Assembly (NCBI GenBank): GCA_050735975.1
Contig: JBOHVS010000056.1
Location: forward strand, 1 to 20,630
Length of the DNA: 20,630 bases
Direction of reading: 5' to 3'
Source: DATMBL01 sp050735975
GTDB taxonomy: Bacteria > Desulfobacterota > Binatia > UBA9968
The translations under genes were made by a program, and so were the position numbers. This document shows, piece after piece, positions 1 to 9,200 of the stretch (positions are counted from its first letter, which is position 1; the number at the start of each line of letters is the position of its first letter). The notes beneath the pieces were generated by a model. The model made no database searches. It saw only the letters and a list, made by a program, of their open reading frames with translations, and was not told where the DNA came from.

Positions 1-1274
1 AAGAGGGCGGCATCGGAATCGTTCATCGCAATCTAACGGTATCGATCCAGGCCGGCGAAGTTGAAAAGGTTAAGAAATTCGAGAGCGGGATGATCTCCGA
101 TCCGATTACCGTGGCGCCCCAGCAGAAAATATCCGAAGCGCGTGAAATCATGCAGCAGTACCGAATCTCCGGACTGCCGGTCACCGAAAACGGCCGGTTG
201 GTGGGAATTCTTACAAACAGGGATTTGCGGTTTGAGAAGCAACTGGACCGCCCGGTCTCCGACGTCATGACGAAGGATAATTTGGTGACAGTGAAAGCCG
301 GCGTCGGTCTGGATGAAGCAAAGGAGATTTTGCACCAGCATCGCATCGAAAAGCTTCTAGTAGTCGATGATCAATTTCAGCTTAAGGGTTTGATTACCGT
401 TAAGGATATCGAAAAGAAAATTCAGTACCCAAGCGCCTGCAAGGATGACAGAGGAAGGCTGCGCGTCGGCGCGGCGGTGGGCGTCGGGGCCGACTGGGAA
501 GAACGGGTCGATGCCCTGGTTCGCGCCGGCGCGGACCTTATCGCGGTCGATACGGCCCATGGTCATTCGAAAAATGTTCTCGATACGGTGCAGCAGATCC
601 GGCGGCGCTATCCGGAGATCGACCTGGCGGGCGGGAACGTAGCGACAGAAGAGGGCGCCGTCGCCCTGATCCAGGCCGGAGTCAACGTGGTCAAGGTGGG
701 CGTCGGGCCGGGGTCGATCTGTACCACGCGCGTGGTCTCAGGCGTCGGAGTCCCCCAGATCACCGCCATCGGAAGTTGCGCCAAGGCGGCGGCTCGATAC
801 AATGTGCCAATTATCGCGGACGGCGGGATCAAATTCTCAGGCGACATCACCAAGGCGCTAGCCGCTGGCGCTGATTCGGTAATGATCGGGAGCCTCTTCG
901 CGGGAACCGAGGAGAGTCCCGGAGAGACGATACTATACCAGGGGCGGACCTATAAGGCCTACCGGGGAATGGGTTCCATGGGTGCCATGGGGCAAGGGAG
1001 CCGGGACCGTTACGGCCAGGCCGACGTGGAAGATGCTAAAAAACTCGTCCCCGAAGGCATCGAGGGGCGGGTGTCGCACAAAGGTTCGCTCTCCTTCAAT
1101 ATCCATCAACTGGTCGGCGGGCTGCGGGCCGGCATGGGCTATCTCGGGTGCCGCGACGTGATGACGCTTCGCGCCAAGGCCAAGTTCATGCAGATCACAG
1201 CCGCCGGGTTACGAGAAGGACACGTCCACGACGTCTTCATCACGAAAGAGGCGCCGAACTACAGGCTAGAATGA
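1..1274 (+). CDS. guaB: IMP dehydrogenase, 5'-truncated by window edge
   Basis: This enzyme oxidises IMP to XMP with NAD+, the first committed step of guanine nucleotide synthesis in the cytosol. The reading frame is open from the left edge (first full codon at base 3) and gives 423 residues. Comparison with E. coli GuaB suggests about 63 N-terminal residues lie outside the window. Visible in order are the conserved EGGIGIVHRN segment, two CBS domains (about bases 90-420, starting MISDPITV and VSDVMTKD), and the TIM-barrel core. The core holds the active-site loop GVGPGSICTTR with catalytic Cys at 720-722, the phosphate-binding DGGIKFSGD and MIGSLFAGT segments, and the flap YRGMGSMGAM. The C-terminus NYRLE looks complete. 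The stop overlaps the guaA start (ATGA), so the two genes are probably co-translated. An internal ATG at base 90 is not the true start, because conserved sequence precedes it. Confidence 0.97.
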   Translation, partial: EGGIGIVHRNLTVSIQAGEVEKVKKFESGMISDPITVAPQQKISEAREIMQQYRISGLPVTENGRLVGILTNRDLRFEKQLDRPVSDVMTKDNLVTVKAGVGLDEAKEILHQHRIEKLLVVDDQFQLKGLITVKDIEKKIQYPSACKDDRGRLRVGAAVGVGADWEERVDALVRAGADLIAVDTAHGHSKNVLDTVQQIRRRYPEIDLAGGNVATEEGAVALIQAGVNVVKVGVGPGSICTTRVVSGVGVPQITAIGSCAKAAARYNVPIIADGGIKFSGDITKALAAGADSVMIGSLFAGTEESPGETILYQGRTYKAYRGMGSMGAMGQGSRDRYGQADVEDAKKLVPEGIEGRVSHKGSLSFNIHQLVGGLRAGMGYLGCRDVMTLRAKAKFMQITAAGLREGHVHDVFITKEAPNYRLE

Positions 1275-2803
1275 TCGTCGTTCTCGATTTCGGCTCGCAG
1301 TACACCCAACTCATCGCGCGACGCATCCGCGAATCCAAAGTCTACTGCGAGATCCATCCTTTCAATTCCTCCCTCGATAGAATCGAAGCGCTGAAGCCCG
1401 AAGGTTTTATTCTGTCGGGCGGGCCGGCCAGCGTTTATCATGAAAACGCGCCTAAACTTAAGCAAGAAATATTCAAGCTGCGGATTCCGTTTCTCGGAAT
1501 CTGCTACGGCATGGGGGTGATCAATCTCGCCTCGGGCGGCGACGTGGCGCGCTCGGATCAACGCGAGTACGGGCCGGCGGAGCTGATCATCGATAACGAC
1601 GCGGATCTGTTCCATGGTTTTGTCAAGAACGACCGGGCGCGCGTCTGGATGAGCCACGGCGACAGAATGATTTCAATGCCGAAAGAATGGAGTGCGCTCG
1701 CCCATAGCGAAAATTCACCGATCGCGGCGTTTGCCGACCCAACGCGGCGTTTTTTCGGCGTCCAATTCCATCCCGAGGTGGCGCACACCCCGCGCGGAAA
1801 AGAAATCCTGGACAATTTTATCTTCCGAATCTGCGGCTGCCGGCCTGCCTGGACGATGGAGCGCTTCATCGAATCCTCGGTGCGAAAGATTCGCGAGCAG
1901 GTGGGGCCCGGACGCGTGATCTGCGCGCTCAGCGGGGGAGTCGATTCGGCCGTCGCGGCGACTCTGGTGCACCGCGCGATCGGCGACCGGCTCCTATGCG
2001 TCTTCGTCAATAATGGTCTTTTGCGTTTCAATGAGGCGGAACGCGTCTGCGGCCTTTTCAGCGAGCGTTTCGGATCTAGTTTCCGCTACGTTGATGCGAG
2101 CGCCCGGTTCCTCTCGGCGCTGGTGGGAGTGGAGGATCCGGAGGAAAAACGCAAGCTTATCGGCCAAATGTTCATCGAAGTCTTCGAGGAAGAAGCGAAC
2201 CAGCTGGGCGATATTGATTTCCTCGCCCAGGGCACGTTGTATCCCGATGTAATCGAGTCGATCTCTTTTGTCGGTCCTTCGGTTACGATCAAGAGCCATC
2301 ACAACGTCGGCGGATTGCCCGAGACGATGCGGATGAAGTTGGTCGAGCCGCTGCGGGAACTTTTTAAAGATGAAGTACGGGAACTGGGTCGAGAATTGGG
2401 TTTGCCGAACGAGCTTATCCAGCGCCAACCCTTTCCGGGACCCGGATTGGCGATACGGGTGCTCGGCGAGGTAACCGAAGACCGCCTCATCGTGGTGCGC
2501 AATGCCGACGCTATAGTTCTGCAAGAAATCCGCGCAGCGGAGTTGTACGATAAGGTTTGGCAGTCCTTTGCGGTCTTGTTGCCGATACGGACTGTGGGCG
2601 TCATGGGCGACGAAAGAAGTTACGAAAATGTCATCGCGCTTCGGGTCGTCGAGAGCCTTGACGGAATGACGGCGAATTGGGTCGCGCTGCCGCCCGATTT
2701 GCTGGCGAGAATTTCCAACCGCATCAGCAATGAAGTGCGCGGTGTCAACCGGGTTGTTTACGATATCTCATCAAAGCCGCCCGCGACCATCGAGTGGGAG
2801 TAA
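1271..2803 (+). CDS. guaA: GMP synthase (glutamine-hydrolysing)
   Basis: This enzyme aminates XMP to GMP using glutamine and ATP. It has 510 residues, normal for the single-chain bacterial form. The N-terminal class I glutamine amidotransferase domain starts MIVVLDFGSQYTQ and carries the nucleophile Cys78 in GICYGM, with His167 and Glu169 in FHPEV. The ATP-pyrophosphatase domain has the P-loop SGGVDSAV from residue 221, then AQGTLYPD and IKSHHNVGG. The C-terminal dimerisation domain includes RQPFPGPGLAIRVLGE and ends KPPATIEWE. The start at 1271 is chosen because it opens directly on the conserved FGSQYTQ segment and overlaps the guaB stop. The frame stays open to 1148, but that extension lies within guaB and has no family resemblance. 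One small variation is VNNGLLR where VDNGLLR is usual. No clear terminator follows. Confidence 0.98.
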   Translation: MIVVLDFGSQYTQLIARRIRESKVYCEIHPFNSSLDRIEALKPEGFILSGGPASVYHENAPKLKQEIFKLRIPFLGICYGMGVINLASGGDVARSDQREYGPAELIIDNDADLFHGFVKNDRARVWMSHGDRMISMPKEWSALAHSENSPIAAFADPTRRFFGVQFHPEVAHTPRGKEILDNFIFRICGCRPAWTMERFIESSVRKIREQVGPGRVICALSGGVDSAVAATLVHRAIGDRLLCVFVNNGLLRFNEAERVCGLFSERFGSSFRYVDASARFLSALVGVEDPEEKRKLIGQMFIEVFEEEANQLGDIDFLAQGTLYPDVIESISFVGPSVTIKSHHNVGGLPETMRMKLVEPLRELFKDEVRELGRELGLPNELIQRQPFPGPGLAIRVLGEVTEDRLIVVRNADAIVLQEIRAAELYDKVWQSFAVLLPIRTVGVMGDERSYENVIALRVVESLDGMTANWVALPPDLLARISNRISNEVRGVNRVVYDISSKPPATIEWE

Positions 2804-2903
2804 GGCTGCCAAGGCCGCTGCCCGATTGATAGCAGCTCCAAATTTTCTGCGTTCGACCCTTAAGCTGGGCTTTCCCGTCGGCTTGTCACAGTGCCTCTGG
2901 ATC

Positions 2904-2928
2904 ACGTAGAATCCGCAAAAATCTACGT
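2904..2928. repeat. Short perfect inverted repeat in the guaA downstream spacer
   Basis: ACGTAGA (2904-2910) pairs perfectly with TCTACGT (2922-2928) across an 11-base loop. No run of T follows, so it is a poor intrinsic terminator. It could be an operator, an RNA hairpin or chance. It lies in the 169-base spacer between guaA and the decayed gene at 2973, where I see no other feature. Confidence 0.35.
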
Positions 2929-2972
2929 CTCCCTGTTTATCGTTATAGATAGGTTCAGTCTTCTGAATCATT

Positions 2973-3299
2973 ATGAATGATAAGCTGACAAGCGTTCTGG
3001 ATATCGATTTGAACCCCCAAGACGTCCAGGGACTCAGCAGTCCCGATGCGATCACAGCTTTCTTTGCCAAGCTTGGCTACAACACCGATGCCCGTACGGC
3101 GCAAACGGCTGGGAATCTTGGGATTACCGCAGATAGCACAGTCCGGCCCATCAAAAAAATCGAGCTGATTGCCGATCAAGAGGGTTTGCTTCAGGTCTAC
3201 CTTTTCGAGCTTCAAAGCGTCACCGTGGCCCATACGCGTGCGCTCGCGCGGGCGTTTCCGCAATCGCGCGGGAATCCAAGATCGACGAAACTAATGTAG
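2973..3299 (+). pseudogene. N-terminal remnant of a large Eco57I-type restriction/methyltransferase protein
   Basis: The frame gives 108 residues. Residues 1-95 read like the N-terminus of a much larger protein, with the strings LDIDLNPQDVQ, LGYNTDARTAQT, VRPIKKIELIADQEGL and SVTVAHTRALARAF. From memory, this block opens long Eco57I-type DNA methyltransferase proteins found in defence islands, where it continues RNRxGNxLLVLTSDY. Here one extra C near base 3258 changes the frame. Reading from 3259 restores RNRAG, but the match stops within five codons and a stop follows. The fragment is therefore both frameshifted and truncated. It begins at an ATG with no strong ribosome site and ends 24 bases before the next gene. 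It is probably a relic of an earlier system at this spot. An intact small protein is less likely because the sequence ends in the middle of a conserved segment. Confidence 0.6.
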
Positions 3300-3323
3300 T
3301 CAAGCTTTAAGAGCCTATATTCA

Positions 3324-6251
3324 ATGAGACACGTTCTTCTTCGCGGTTCCACGTGGCTTGTCCGAGACAACACCACACTCGGGAGTCGAATCGCTCTCCG
3401 GCTGGAAGATCCACTTACCGGCGACACAATCGAGGCGCTTTGTCCGCCGGATGAATTCGAGCCGCTCGCCGAGCCAGCGCCCACTCTCGATCGACGTTCG
3501 CTCACGCCATTTAGCCACTGGCGTACGCTCCACGAAGCGTTGCGTCTCCAGACTCCACCCGTAGGGCAGTATTCAGCATTCGTTGCCGGACGGATTTCCC
3601 CCGAGCCCTATCAATTCGCGCCGCTCGCGCGATTGCTTAGCGGGCCACGCCGCGGACTGCTCATTGCCGACGACGTTGGGCTTGGCAAGACGATCGAGGC
3701 AGGTATCTGCCTGTTGGAGTTGATTGCCCGCGGCGTCGGGCGGCGCATTTTGATCGTCGTCCCGCCGGGTCTCATCCCGCAATGGCTTGACGAAATGTGG
3801 GAGAAATTCGGGCTCGAATTCCAGCCCATCGAAAATTCCGCGGCGCTCGACCGCGCCCAGACCGCGGTCTCGGAAGGCCTGCAGCCCTGGGCCTATTTCG
3901 ACCGTGTTATTACCTCCATTGAGTATCTCAAGCGCCGCGATGTGCACGCCGCCGCCCTCGCGCATCCATGGGATGTGATCGTCGTTGACGAAGCGCACTA
4001 CCTTGCGGAATCAGGAACACCGGCGAATCCCTATTCCACCGCCCGAAATCGTCTCGGTCCCAAGCTGAGGGAGCATGCGCGGACGCTGCTGCTTCTCACG
4101 GCCACGCCGCACAATGGTTACCGGCACAGCTTTCGTTCGCTGCTGGAGCTTGTCGAACCAGCCGAGGCGACGCTCCACGGGACTGTCGAGGATGTGCGAA
4201 AGCGCATCGGCCGAACCATGATCCGGCGCCTTAAGTCCCAGATTGTAAAGACCGGTGCCGGCGGCATGACAGTGCCCGCTTTTCCAGTGAGGTTGCCGGT
4301 TGAGCGGATCGAAGTGAAGGAGTTGACCGTCGAGGAACGGGAAATCTTCCGGCTCGTGACTGATTACTGCGCCAAGACGATCAAATCTGCGGCGGGGTCG
4401 GAAGAAGAAGACCTCGTTTCTTTCGCGATGCAGATCGTGAAAAAGCGCATGCTGTCAAGCCGCGCCGCGCTTCATCGCACGGTGGAGAACCGGCTCGATG
4501 CGCTGGCATCAAAGAGACCTGAGGAACCACCGAAGCGCTCCGAAGTCCGGGAATTGCAAGCAGACCTTCCCCTTGGCGAAAACCAGGCCGAGCGTGCTGC
4601 GCTACGTGTCCTGCGCTCGGCAATCTCCCGGGATGCCCGACGGCGCGCAGCGGAAAAGAAGCAGCTCGCAACGATCAAGAAACTGCTCGAACAAGTCGAG
4701 AGCCGGCCCGATCCCAAGATCAGCGCGCTTATCGCCGACCTCGAACGCGACGTGCTTTCGATTGCGGGCGAAAAAGCGATCGTTTTCACGGAGTATCGCG
4801 ATACTCTTGCCGCGCTACGCGACGCCTTTGCCGCACATCCACAATTGCGCGAGGCCTTCGTTGAACTTACAGGAGGGTTAACCGCGCGACAGCGCCGAAG
4901 CCGTATTGCACGTTTTAACGAACCGACCTGTCGCGTTCTTCTCGCCACCGACGCCGCGAGCGAAGGCTTGAATCTGCAAGAGCACTGCCGTCGCCTGTAC
5001 CATTTCGAGTTGCCATGGAATCCCAACCGGCTGGAGCAGAGAAATGGCCGCATCGACCGGCACGGCCAGACAAGGCCGCCCATCATCCGCTATTTGTTTT
5101 ATCCGGACTCCCCCGAAGATCGTGTGCTGGATCGATTGGTGCAACGGATTGCGGCCATGCACGATGACCGCGTTTCGACGCCTGACATTCTCGGCATTAT
5201 GGAAGGCAGCCGCCTGGAAGAAGTCCTCGGTAAAATCGAATCGGTCGAGGACGGGGAGAAGAAAGGCGAAAGCCTGATGCGGCTCTTCGAAACGCGCCGG
5301 CAGGAATTCTCCGAACAAATCGCGCCGCTTTTATTTGACGCGGCCGAGGAAGACTCGCCGCTCCCTTATGCCCGGGCGGTTTCGGCTGATCCCCTTATGA
5401 CGAACGATCTCGCTTTCGAACTGCTCATGTGTGAAGTCTTGCAAAGCGCTCTTCGCCCCGCGAAGATTCCCGAGACCTGGCGCATCGACGTTCCGCGCCA
5501 TTTTCAGGGAGCCGGCGTCGCGTCCCGATATGAGTGCGCAACCTTTCGCCGCTCGGTAGCCATCCAATATCCGGCAGATCAGGTCGAGTTTATTCACCGG
5601 TTGCATCCGCTAACGCAGGCAATCGGCGAGCACGCGTTGCGTGAGCTAACCCTGGAGCCCGCGCGCAATCAGTTTGCCGCGCGAATTGCTGTGCGCCGTC
5701 ACCCAGACGTAAAGCAGTCCATAGCTCTTTTTACCTTCCTTGAAAATCAGAGCCATCCAAAAGGAGCGATCTTCGGTATTGCCGTTACACCTGCGGGCGA
5801 AGTGCTGGATCGCGACACCGCGCGCGCACTGCTGGAAAGCGACGCCGACGCCCCCGGTGAGGTCTCATGGAGCGAATGTGAGCGCGTCTTTGCCAAGCGC
5901 TTCGCTGCGATACAGGAACGAGCAGCGGACGCCGCCGGCAATCGCTTGCGCGAGGAATTAGAGCGACAGCGTTCCCGCCGCACGAAACTCGCCGAGGTGG
6001 TCCGGGACGAAGCTGAGCGCTACAGGATCGATCGGCTCGGCGAAATTGACGAGCAAGAAAAGATTGAGCGCGCGGGGGCGCGCGAGCAGACGGAGCTTTT
6101 CCGTGAGACGGCCACGAATTGGAAGGCGCGCCGGGCCGCCGTCGAAACCTATTACCAACGCCGGCTCGAAGATATTGACCGCTTTGCCACTTTGTCAAAA
6201 CCTGTCGAAGCGCAACCTCTTGGCGTGCTCCTTGTTTTTCCAACGGTGTAG
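3324..6251 (+). CDS. SNF2-family helicase, DISARM DrmD-like
   Basis: A 975-residue superfamily 2 ATPase with all helicase motifs in order: motif I DDVGLGKT (Lys122), motif II DEAH at 222-225, motif III TATPHNG at 259-265, motif IV IVFTEYRDT near 487, motif V ATDAASEGLNL at 541-551 and motif VI QRNGRIDRHGQ at 572-582. The last is typical of SNF2/RapA-like proteins. A long region rich in Glu, Arg and Lys (about 850-945) is probably coiled coil. The family translocates on double-stranded DNA and in class 1 DISARM is called DrmD. The next gene starts two bases after this stop and is a DrmMI-type methyltransferase, which supports that assignment. The start at 3324 lacks a strong ribosome site; the frame has no better conserved upstream start. 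Alternatives are a RapA-like helicase of another restriction system. The helicase assignment is certain; the DISARM label is inference from family and order. Confidence 0.85.
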   Translation: MRHVLLRGSTWLVRDNTTLGSRIALRLEDPLTGDTIEALCPPDEFEPLAEPAPTLDRRSLTPFSHWRTLHEALRLQTPPVGQYSAFVAGRISPEPYQFAPLARLLSGPRRGLLIADDVGLGKTIEAGICLLELIARGVGRRILIVVPPGLIPQWLDEMWEKFGLEFQPIENSAALDRAQTAVSEGLQPWAYFDRVITSIEYLKRRDVHAAALAHPWDVIVVDEAHYLAESGTPANPYSTARNRLGPKLREHARTLLLLTATPHNGYRHSFRSLLELVEPAEATLHGTVEDVRKRIGRTMIRRLKSQIVKTGAGGMTVPAFPVRLPVERIEVKELTVEEREIFRLVTDYCAKTIKSAAGSEEEDLVSFAMQIVKKRMLSSRAALHRTVENRLDALASKRPEEPPKRSEVRELQADLPLGENQAERAALRVLRSAISRDARRRAAEKKQLATIKKLLEQVESRPDPKISALIADLERDVLSIAGEKAIVFTEYRDTLAALRDAFAAHPQLREAFVELTGGLTARQRRSRIARFNEPTCRVLLATDAASEGLNLQEHCRRLYHFELPWNPNRLEQRNGRIDRHGQTRPPIIRYLFYPDSPEDRVLDRLVQRIAAMHDDRVSTPDILGIMEGSRLEEVLGKIESVEDGEKKGESLMRLFETRRQEFSEQIAPLLFDAAEEDSPLPYARAVSADPLMTNDLAFELLMCEVLQSALRPAKIPETWRIDVPRHFQGAGVASRYECATFRRSVAIQYPADQVEFIHRLHPLTQAIGEHALRELTLEPARNQFAARIAVRRHPDVKQSIALFTFLENQSHPKGAIFGIAVTPAGEVLDRDTARALLESDADAPGEVSWSECERVFAKRFAAIQERAADAAGNRLREELERQRSRRTKLAEVVRDEAERYRIDRLGEIDEQEKIERAGAREQTELFRETATNWKARRAAVETYYQRRLEDIDRFATLSKPVEAQPLGVLLVFPTV

Positions 6252-6253
6252 CC

Positions 6254-9200
6254 ATGGCGCTCGCATCGATCCACAATCGCCGGGGCTTTTTCTCTGACTA
6301 TTGGCTCGGCACCCTGCTCTCCGGGCGCGGGCGAGACGGTGCGCGTGTCACGCCCGCGCAGGCGAGGAGGACAATCGACCGGTTACGCCGGATGCTTGAT
6401 GCCGTCGGCGGCGTGGATACGCCCGATCTTACCCATTTTCGCGAGCGTTTCGCGCGACCAGTAATGGAAGAGATTCTGGGCTTTAGCCTGCGCGAAAACG
6501 CCCAAGAACCGCGCCTGCGGCCGCTCACAACGGGTAATGCGACGGATGGAATTTTCGTCGCGGGAGTCCATCTAGTCCCCGAAAACGAAGCGCTGGACGC
6601 ATCACGGACGCGCCGCGCCCTCGAAGGGGCGCTGGAGACGTGGCGCGTGGATTACGGCTTTGTGCTGACACCCGAAGTGCTAAGGCTCGTGCGTCGTCCT
6701 GGCCTCGGTGCGCGCGGTGCGGCGTTAGACGTTAATTTAGCGGTCTTGGCGGAACACGAGGATACGGAATCACTGCTAGTTTTGCACCGCCTGCTTTTGG
6801 CGCAGAACTTCGTTCCCCGCGAGGATGGTAAGCGGCCTATTGATTTGCTGGAGTCCGAAAGTCGCCGGCACAGCGCCAAAGTTTCGGAAGATCTGAAGCA
6901 AGCGGTATTCGAGGCGGCGGAGCGGATCGTCGGCGGATTTCTTAACGACGTCAGGTCCCGTCCAGAGGTGTTCTCGTCGCCACCCACGGTTGCGCAATTG
7001 CGCGATGCCGGATTTCTGGCTCTCTACCGGGTACTCTTCATTCTTTACGCAGAAGCCCGCGACGAGCGATTAATACGCCACCAGTTCTATCAGAAAAACT
7101 ATTCCCTCGACGGAATCGTTTGGCGCCTGCTGCGCGCGCCCATCGAAAATCTTCCGGCAAATCGCCATGGCATCTGGGCGCATCTGCTGGCGCTTTTCCG
7201 AATTTTCAACGAAGGCATCGCGCCGCACTTGCCGGAGCTGGAAAATATCCCGCCGCGCGGGGGCCGGCTCTTCAGCGAGGAGACGCCGGAAGGCCGGTTG
7301 CTTAACCGGCTTCAGCTCGATGACCGCACAACCGCGGCCGTGCTCCTTGCGCTTGCGACGGCTCACCCCCGACGCGGAGTCGGGCGCGAGCGGGTCTCGT
7401 TCCGTGAGCTCGACATCGAACATCTCGGGAACGTCTATCAGGGGCTCCTCGAATACGAGCCGGAAGAGGCCCGCGAAACGCTCATCGGCTGTCGCGTCGC
7501 CGGCCGCGAGTTCGTCCTCAGTCCGCCTGAGCTTGTGCGGCTGGCGGAGAGCAAATCGCTAGGAGTCGCGGGGGACGCCGCTATCGTGGAAGGGACAGAA
7601 GCCGCAGCCATCCATCCCGATGCGGCGCTGGACGATGCGGTGAACGAAGATGATGAAGAGGAAGATACAGACGAGGAGAACGGCGACGACGAGGAAGAGG
7701 CGGAGAAGGGAGTCAAAAAAGGCGCCACTTTGAAGCTCACACGCAGGCTTGAAGCGGGCGATTTTTTCTTCAAGCCCGGTTCGGCGCGCAAGGCCAGCGG
7801 TTCCTATTATACGCCAACCGAAATTGTAAACTACCTGGTGCGCGAAGCTCTAGCCCCGCTGGTTAAAGACAAATCAGCCGCCGAGATCGAGCGCTTGCGC
7901 GTAATCGATCTTGCCTGCGGTTCGGCGCACTTCCTGGTCGGCGCCGCGCGCTTCTTGGGCGGGCATCTCTTCGAGGCCTACCGACGCGAAGCCAACGGCG
8001 ATCTGCCTGCTGCTTTCTATCCCGACCGAAAGCTCTCGGTAGAGGTCCGTGCGCGCTGGGAAGAAGAAGGTCCCGCCTGGTGCAAGCGGCGCATCGTCGA
8101 GCACTGCCTCTACGGCGTAGATCTCAATCCCGCGGCGGTACAGCTTGCGCAAGTCGCGCTCTGGGTCGAATCGCTCGCCGGTGACCGGCCGCTTTCGTTC
8201 TTCGCCCATCACATCCGCTGCGGCAATTCGCTTCTTGGCAGCTCGCTATCCAACTACGACCGCCCGCCGCATCCGAAGCTCGGCAAAGCCTCCGATCGCC
8301 GCACCATCGGCCTCTTCGAAGCCGAGCTAAAGAAACGCCTCGAAGCTGCGCTGGAGGAGCGCAAGCTAATCGATGCACCGCTGCCGCCTGAAGTGCGAGC
8401 CGACACACCAGATGAGTATGCCTACAAGGAAGACCGGCTGCGCCGTGCCGAAGCCGCGACCGAGACCGCCCGTCTGCTTCTTGATCTGCGCTCGGCGGCA
8501 GCTTTCCTGCCCTCGATCTGGGCTGCTTTTCCGAGCCTCATGTCCTCGACTGATCTGAAATCGGACGCTCGCTCCCAAGCTTGGTGGGAAGAATTCGATC
8601 GAGTGCGCAACCGCGAGCGATTCTTCCACTGGGAGCTGGAGTATCCCGAAGTCTTCGCTGACGGTGGCTTCGACTGCGTCCTCGGCAATCCTCCCTGGGA
8701 TAAGGTCCTGCCGTCAAAAATCGAGTTCTACGGTCAACACGACGTCCTGATCCGCGCGTACAAGGGCAACGAGCTTGATCGCCGAATTGACGAGCTGCAC
8801 GCGCAATATCCAAGTTTAGCTCACGAGTTCGCGGCGTACCGTGAGCGCGCGACAACAGTCGCTCAGATATTGCGTAATGGCGGTGACTTTCCGTTAGCCG
8901 AAGCGCGTTCACAGGCGGCTCATGAGGAGGTGGCCAAATACTTTCTAGATAGAGCGATTTCACTCGTGAAAAAAGGCGGCGCTGTGGGATTTCTTGTGCC
9001 TTCTGTGTTTTACAATGGCGACGGCTGGGTCGGAATTCGCCGCTACCTTGTGAATGAAGCGACGATCGAAAGATTTTACGGCTTCGAAAACCGGAAAAAG
9101 ATTTTCAATATTCACTCCAGCTACAAATTTGTCTGCTTGGTTGCACGAAAAGATGGGGCGAACAAAGGAGCTTTCAAAGCCGCCTTCATGCGACATGACC

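Noticed and set aside
1148..1270. In-frame extension upstream of guaA
   Set aside because: It lies within guaB and bears no resemblance to GMP synthase; the family starts at MIVVLDFGSQYTQ, at 1271.
3316..3321. TATATT resembling a -10 box before the SNF2 helicase gene
   Set aside because: It is only two bases from the ATG at 3324, so transcripts would start beyond the start codon, and no matching -35 element is visible.
6254..7750. Nuclease domain in the N-terminal part of the methyltransferase
   Set aside because: I could not find a convincing PD...(D/E)XK pattern, so a type IIG restriction enzyme is not claimed.
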